From JBFMAI01 sp964462635 (GTDB lineage Bacteria; Planctomycetota; Phycisphaerae; UBA1845; Fen-1342), in the NCBI GenBank assembly GCA_964462635.1, contig CAYWYJ010000043.1, positions 1 through 26,664 of the forward strand: a stretch of 26,664 bases of DNA, read 5' to 3'. Below are positions 22,652 to 26,664 of the stretch, piece by piece. How positions within the stretch are numbered: the stretch's first letter is position 1; the number at the start of each line of letters is the position of its first letter. Below the pieces are notes generated by a model that saw only the letters and a list, made by a program, of their open reading frames with translations, was not told where the DNA came from and searched no databases. The position numbers and the translations under genes are program-made.

Positions 22652-23901
22652 TAGGCGTCGTCCAGGATGTCCACCGGTCCGAACGCCTTACCCTCTAGGT
22701 ACTCCAGCGACGCCCCGCCGCCGGTGCTGATGTGCGTCACGCGCTCCGCGAGCCCGGCCTGCTCCACCGCCGCCGCACTGTCCCCCCCGCCGATGACCGT
22801 CACCGCGCCGCGGTCGGTCGCTTCGGCCACCAGGCGGGCCAGGGCGAACGTGCCGGCCTCGAACGGGGGCGTCTCGAACGCGCCGAGCGGCCCGTTCCAG
22901 ACGACCGTGCCCGCCGTGCCGATCAGCCGCCCAAAGGCCTCCAGCGTCTTGGGGCCGACATCCAGGCCCATCAGATCGTCGGGGATTTCGCCGGCCACGA
23001 CCTTCGTCTTTACGCCCTCGCGCAGTTCCGCGGCGGCGACGGCGTCCGCCGGCAGCCACAGCTTGGGCCCCGCCTGCTTGAGGATCTCCCGCGCGAGGTC
23101 GAGCTTGTCGTGCTCACACAGGCTCTTGCCGACCTTGAGCCCCTTGGCCGCCCAGAATGTGAACATCATCGCCCCCCCGATCAGGATGCCGTCCACCTGT
23201 CCCAACAGGTTCTTGATGACGCCGATCTTGTCGCTCACCTTGGCCCCGCCCAGCACCGCGATGAACGGGCGCTTGGGTGACCGCAGCGCTTCGCCCAGGT
23301 ACTTCAGCTCCTTCTCGACCAGGAACCCCATCACCCGCGTCCCCGCCGGCAGCAACGCCGGCACGTCATACATGCTGACGTGCTTGCGGTGGCACGTCCC
23401 GAACGCGTCGTTGACGTACATCTCCCCGTGCGCCGCCAGCCCCCGGGCGAATTCCTTCCGCAGCGCGTCCTGCTGCGGCGTCAGCTTCTTGTCCTGGTTC
23501 TTCTTGGCCTGGTCGATGATCGTCTCGGCGGCGTGGAAGCGGACGTTTTCGATGAGCAGGGTGTCGCCGTCCCGCAGCCGGCCGACCGCTTCCGCGACCG
23601 TCGGGCCGACGCAGGCCGGCACGAACTGGACCGGCCTGCCCAGGAGTTCGCCCAGCCGGCCCGCGACCGGCTTGAGCGAGTACTTGCCGTCCTGCGCCGG
23701 GTCCCCGACCGGGCGGCCCAGGTGGCTCATCACGATCGCCCGTCCGCCGTGGTCCAGTACGTATTGGAGCGTCGGCAAGAACATCCGAATCCGGCGGTCG
23801 TCGGTGACGTGCTGGCTCTTGTCGAGGGGGACGTTGAGGTCGGCACGAATGAGCACGCGTCGACCACGGACGTTCAGGTCGCGTACTGTCTTCTTGGGCA
23901 T
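22651..23901 (-). CDS. pgk: Phosphoglycerate kinase
   Basis: 416 residues, normal length. It transfers phosphate from 1,3-bisphosphoglycerate to ADP. The sequence carries RADLNVPLD near the start, VMSHLGRPVGD, LLIENVRFHAAE, VNDAFGTCHRKHVS, LGGAKVSDKIGVI, WNGPLGAFE and the C-terminal nucleotide site IGGGDSAAAV...HISTGGGASLEYLEG. The start ATG 23901 follows GGTGAGG; the frame is open 11 codons further but without a site. Lies 84 bases after gap and is joined to rpe by a one-base overlap. Confidence 0.96.
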   Translation of the reverse strand: MPKKTVRDLNVRGRRVLIRADLNVPLDKSQHVTDDRRIRMFLPTLQYVLDHGGRAIVMSHLGRPVGDPAQDGKYSLKPVAGRLGELLGRPVQFVPACVGPTVAEAVGRLRDGDTLLIENVRFHAAETIIDQAKKNQDKKLTPQQDALRKEFARGLAAHGEMYVNDAFGTCHRKHVSMYDVPALLPAGTRVMGFLVEKELKYLGEALRSPKRPFIAVLGGAKVSDKIGVIKNLLGQVDGILIGGAMMFTFWAAKGLKVGKSLCEHDKLDLAREILKQAGPKLWLPADAVAAAELREGVKTKVVAGEIPDDLMGLDVGPKTLEAFGRLIGTAGTVVWNGPLGAFETPPFEAGTFALARLVAEATDRGAVTVIGGGDSAAAVEQAGLAERVTHISTGGGASLEYLEGKAFGPVDILDDA

Positions 23902-23985
23902 GGCCTCACCTGCCTGCTTCAAGACGCGGCCCATCCGGAGGGACGGGCCGCGCGGACAAGAGCAACATGTTAGGGCAACGGGGGA

Positions 23986-25005
23986 CTAAAGCAAACCGTC
24001 CTTGCGGCCCATGAACTTGAGCAGATCGACGACCCGGCACGAATAGCCGAACTCGTTGTCGTACCAGGAAATGAGCTTAAAGAACCGCGAGTTCAGCTCG
24101 ATGCACGCCTTCGAGTCGTAAATGCTTGACAGCGGGCAACCTATGAAGTCGGAGCTCACCACGTCCTCGTCGGTGTAGCCCATGATACCCTTCATTTTGC
24201 CCTCGGCGGCGGCCTTGACGGCGGCCCCGATCTTGTCCAGCGACGTTTCCTTAACGGTGCGGACCGTCAGATCCACCGCCGAGACGTTCGCGGTTGGGAT
24301 GCGGAAGGCCATTCCGGTCAGCTTGCCCTTCAGCTCCGGGATGCAGAGCGTCACCGCTTTCGCCGCCCCGGTGCTGGCCGGGATGATGTTGCAGCTTGCG
24401 GCCCGGCCGCCCCGGAAGTCCTTCTTCGACGGACCGTCCACGGATGGCTGGGTGGCCGTGAGGCTGTGGACGGTCGTCATAAGCCCCTCTTCAATTCCGA
24501 AATTATCGTGAACGATCTTGGCCAGCGGGGCCAGGCAGTTCGTCGTGCAGCTCGCGTTGGACAGGATCATGTCCGTCTTGGGGTTGTACTTCTCCTCGTT
24601 GACGCCCAGGACGAACGTGGGGATGTCCTTGTCCTTCGCGGGGGCCGAGATCACGACGCGCTTCGCCCCACCCGCCAGGTGCTTCCCCGCCCCGTCCTTG
24701 GTGGTGAACAGCCCGGTCGATTCGACGACGTAGTCCACCTTCAGGTCCTTCCACGGCAGCGCCGCCGGGTCCTTCTCCGAAAAACACCGGACCTCCTGGC
24801 CGTCGATCTTGAGTGACGACTCGGTGCAGCTCACCGACCCGTCGTAGCGCTTGTGGACCGTGTCGTACTTGAAGAGGTAGGCGAGGTTGTCGGGCGGGAC
24901 GAGGTCGTTCACCCCCACGAACTGAATGGCCTTGTCCTTCATCCCGGCTCGGACGACGAGCCGCCCGATGCGACCGAAGCCGTTAATTCCCACGCGAATT
25001 GCCAT
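23986..25005 (-). CDS. gap: Glyceraldehyde-3-phosphate dehydrogenase
   Basis: 339 residues, type I GAPDH. The NAD fold begins GINGFGRIGRLV (7-18), with Asp34 in VNDL binding the adenosine ribose, which favours NAD. The catalytic Cys153 is in SNASCTTNC and His180 in TTVHSLTATQ. WYDNEFGYSCRVVDL closes the sequence as expected. AAGGAG six bases before ATG 25005 sets the start. Its base composition looks slightly less GC-rich than its neighbours (for example AATTATCG near 24500), perhaps from strong expression and codon choice. First gene of a gap-pgk-rpe run on the minus strand. Confidence 0.97.
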   Translation of the reverse strand: MAIRVGINGFGRIGRLVVRAGMKDKAIQFVGVNDLVPPDNLAYLFKYDTVHKRYDGSVSCTESSLKIDGQEVRCFSEKDPAALPWKDLKVDYVVESTGLFTTKDGAGKHLAGGAKRVVISAPAKDKDIPTFVLGVNEEKYNPKTDMILSNASCTTNCLAPLAKIVHDNFGIEEGLMTTVHSLTATQPSVDGPSKKDFRGGRAASCNIIPASTGAAKAVTLCIPELKGKLTGMAFRIPTANVSAVDLTVRTVKETSLDKIGAAVKAAAEGKMKGIMGYTDEDVVSSDFIGCPLSSIYDSKACIELNSRFFKLISWYDNEFGYSCRVVDLLKFMGRKDGLL

Positions 25006-25101
25006 TGGCTGCTCCTTGATCCACAGGTCCGCGGAGGGGCGATCCGTCGCCGGTCAGCAGGCCGAGTTCCACCCGCATAGCTTTGGGGCCCGCCGCGGCG
25101 C

Positions 25102-25107
25102 TGTCAA
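25102..25107 (-). promoter_or_regulatory. Possible -35 box for the gap operon
   Basis: TTGACA on the minus strand lies 97 bases before ATG 25005. The -10 candidates downstream (AAGCTA at 18 bases, TATGCG at 22) are poor, so this is tentative. Confidence 0.25.
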
Positions 25108-25164
25108 GCCGCGCCCCCTGCGGGGTGCCCGCGGCTGAATCACTGGGCGCGGACGTGCAGGGCG

Positions 25165-25237
25165 GGAGGGCGAGGCTGTCTCCTGCGGCGACCCTGCCGG
25201 CCTGCCGAGCCGCAGCTCGCCGGAAAACTGGCCCTCC
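25165..25237 (-). repeat. Family A 73-bp hairpin repeat, copy 5
   Basis: The only copy in the opposite orientation. One end is altered (CGGAAAACTGG where the others have CGGGAGGCTCG), which breaks part of the 10-bp terminal pairing. It follows the stop of the kinase/deoxyribosyltransferase-like gene by about 29 bases, and that TGA with ATGGTCGTAC forms the outer arm. Confidence 0.8.
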
Positions 25238-25266
25238 CCGAGTACCGCCGGACCGCGTACGACCAT

Positions 25267-26457
25267 TCAACCGAAGCGGCCGCCCGGGCGCGGCTCGACG
25301 ATGTCGAACAGCGGCTTCTGGTAGCTCGTGAGGTGGCCGCGGGCCTGGAAGTCCGCCAGGGCCTCCTCCACCGACGCGTACACGCGTGTGGCGGTCTCCG
25401 TGACGAACGGCGACGGCTCCACCTTGGGCTGCCAGATCACGAATACCTCCTTGGTGCCCTCGAACGCGTGCTGGAGCTCCCGCTCGACGCCCGACGACAG
25501 GCCCGGCTGGCCGCCCGGCAGCTCCGGGATGAAGCTCACGATCATGTCCGACTGGTCGATGAGCTTGAAGTCGCGGGCGTAAATCTGCGCGTCGATGTCC
25601 CGCGCGACACGCGTCAGCTCCGCCACGTCAAACTCCACCGGCCGCCCGTGGACGGCCACCGTGAAGGTGGACCGGCCCTGCTCGGCGGCGGCCGCCGCGA
25701 GCGACAGCAGCCGCTTTTCGTCCATGTCACCCGGGTCGAAGGTGATGAAATGCTCGGCCAGCGTCGCGCGAAAAGCGTCGATCTGCGCCAGCGTCGCGGG
25801 CAGGTCCATCACGTGCGTCATCGGGAACGACGGGTACACCCGCTTGGTCCGCGGGCGGAAGATCAGCCGGTACAGCGATTCCACCGCGTGGTCCCCGCTG
25901 CCGCGCGCGAACACGAAGAAGCACCCGTGCCCGCGCACCGCGCTGGCCAGGACCTCCGTCGCCAGGATCTCCTCCTCGCGCCAGACGAGGATGTCCTTGA
26001 GCGAGTGCGGCACGTCGTGCTCGCGCGTCAGCCGCTCGTGGACGGCGTCGACGTTGTCGACCAGCGTGACGTAGATGTCCGCGTCGAGCGCCAGCATCTG
26101 GTCGTGGTCGAACGCGGGGAACAGCCCGTGTTTCCAGCGGAACGAGGCGTGCGTGTTGACAATGACCGTGTCGTGCCGGTCCACCTCCGCCAGGATGTCC
26201 TTGAACACCGACCGCCGCAACGCCGCCAGCCGCGCCAGCGGCAGGTCGAGGATGCGGCCGGGGCGGACGTCGCGGGCCTCGGCGTACATGAGGTCGCCGA
26301 CGTGGAAGCGGCGGACGGAGTGCCCGCGGGCCTCGGCCCGTTGGGCGACCAGCTCGATGAACGGCTTTTTGTCGACGCCGACCTGCCCCGTGACCACCAC
26401 GCGGCGGCTGCGGTCGGGTCGGAGGCGGAACAGCCCGCTGTGCGTGCTCTGGGCCAT
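25267..26457 (-). CDS. P-loop kinase plus nucleoside-2-deoxyribosyltransferase-like protein
   Basis: 396 residues in two parts. Residues 18-200 resemble an adenylate-kinase-like P-loop fold: RVVVTGQVGVDKK (19-31) is a Walker A with Lys30 kept but the usual GK[ST] changed to DKK; DTVIVNTHASF (96-106) and ADIYVTLVDNVDAVHERL (126-143) look like the later strands. Residues 260-370 contain ARDFKLIDQSDMIVSFIPELP (294-314) and SSGVERELQHAFEG (321-334), the pattern of nucleoside 2-deoxyribosyltransferase-like proteins, where the Glu would be the nucleophile. No such enzyme domain pair is familiar to me with a known role; nucleotide salvage or signalling is a guess. The start ATG 26457 has a weak ribosome site; the frame runs open to the window end. 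Confidence 0.7.
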   Translation of the reverse strand: MAQSTHSGLFRLRPDRSRRVVVTGQVGVDKKPFIELVAQRAEARGHSVRRFHVGDLMYAEARDVRPGRILDLPLARLAALRRSVFKDILAEVDRHDTVIVNTHASFRWKHGLFPAFDHDQMLALDADIYVTLVDNVDAVHERLTREHDVPHSLKDILVWREEEILATEVLASAVRGHGCFFVFARGSGDHAVESLYRLIFRPRTKRVYPSFPMTHVMDLPATLAQIDAFRATLAEHFITFDPGDMDEKRLLSLAAAAAEQGRSTFTVAVHGRPVEFDVAELTRVARDIDAQIYARDFKLIDQSDMIVSFIPELPGGQPGLSSGVERELQHAFEGTKEVFVIWQPKVEPSPFVTETATRVYASVEEALADFQARGHLTSYQKPLFDIVEPRPGGRFG

Positions 26458-26499
26458 GAATGGCGCTGCCCTGTCCGCCCGGGGGGCCCGGCCTCGTGC

Positions 26500-26527
26500 T
26501 TGACGCCCCAGGGCCTGATCGTATGAT
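26500..26527 (+). promoter_or_regulatory. Sigma70-type promoter of tRNA-Leu
   Basis: TTGACG (26500-26505) and TATGAT (26522-26527) are 16 bases apart, the clearest promoter in the window. Transcription should begin near 26534, about 45 bases before the tRNA. Confidence 0.65.
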
Positions 26528-26578
26528 GGTAGTGCTGCGGCCGGAAGGCAATGCCCCCGGTCGCGCGGCCCCGACATT

Positions 26579-26663
26579 GCGGCTGTGGCGGAATTGGCAG
26601 ACGCGCAAGGTTCAGGTCCTTGTGAGCGATAAGCTCGTGCTGGTTCGACTCCAGTCAGCCGCA
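26579..26663 (+). tRNA. tRNA-Leu (anticodon CAG)
   Basis: An 85-base cloverleaf. The acceptor stem GCGGCTG/CAGCCGC pairs fully, with discriminator A at 26663. The D-arm GGCGGAATTGGCAGACGC is typical of leucine tRNAs, the anticodon stem CAAGG/CCTTG holds the loop TTCAGGT with CAG at 26613-26615, there is a long variable arm (GAGC..GCTC), and the T-arm is CTGG TTCGACT CCAG. It reads CUG codons. CCA is not encoded as far as the window shows (the next base is T). Confidence 0.95.
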
Positions 26664-26664
26664 T

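Noticed and set aside
14071..25237. Family A copies as a CRISPR array
   Set aside because: Copies are kilobases apart, in both orientations, with no regular spacers and no cas genes.
25267..26457. Calling the kinase/deoxyribosyltransferase-like gene an anti-phage system
   Set aside because: No partner defence genes, and the domains are only weakly recognised; a housekeeping nucleotide role is as likely.

Overview
This is a 26.7 kb, very GC-rich chromosomal window carrying about 24 protein genes and one tRNA. It most resembles a planctomycete, perhaps Phycisphaerae. This rests on a secreted protein ending in a tandem Asp-rich dockerin-like module with a repeated FGDINPFV motif, a PEP-CTERM-type surface protein, and GC-rich hairpin repeats between and even inside genes. 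The assignment is an inference from style; no marker gene settles it. No rRNA, CRISPR array, phage gene, transposase or plasmid function was found.

Layout. 1-3504 (+): a secreted dockerin-like protein, then a CstA-type transporter. 3505-4078: a repeat-only gap with a MITE-like element that has perfect 17-bp terminal inverted repeats. 4079-5691: an ACT-domain protein (+), tRNA adenosine deaminase tadA (-) and a cyclodeaminase-family protein (+). 5688-13686 (-): seven tightly packed reading frames, in transcription order metallophosphoesterase, shikimate kinase, prepilin peptidase continuous with glutamate racemase (murI), HEAT lipoprotein, zinc dehydrogenase, PgeF-type protein and a PIG-V-like mannosyltransferase. 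Several junctions overlap by 1-4 bases, so translational coupling is likely. 13687-17195 (+): a QueD/PTPS-family protein, a phasin-like protein and a UbiB/ABC1 kinase-like protein, separated by repeat clusters. 17396-18043 (-): the PEP-CTERM protein. 18269-19669 (+): an Xaa-Pro aminopeptidase. 19941-25005 (-): gap, pgk, rpe, a degenerate histidine-phosphatase-fold protein, accD and a LAB_N membrane protein, giving a lower-glycolysis / pentose-phosphate / fatty-acid cluster. 25267-26457 (-): a two-domain P-loop kinase plus deoxyribosyltransferase-like protein. 26579-26663 (+): tRNA-Leu(CAG) with a good sigma70-type promoter.

Most genes are housekeeping. The unusual content is: (i) a 73-bp hairpin core (family A) in five copies, four of them beginning a few tens of bases after a stop codon that itself lies in a recurring outer arm; (ii) shikimate kinase carrying about 50 extra residues encoded by two copies of an intergenic repeat; (iii) prepilin peptidase and murI in one open frame with a retained internal Shine-Dalgarno sequence; (iv) a phosphoglycerate-mutase-fold protein that has lost almost all catalytic residues yet is coupled to rpe; and (v) the kinase/deoxyribosyltransferase-like fusion. 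No clear new defence or biosynthetic system is visible; the repeat-gene interplay is the most distinctive signal.
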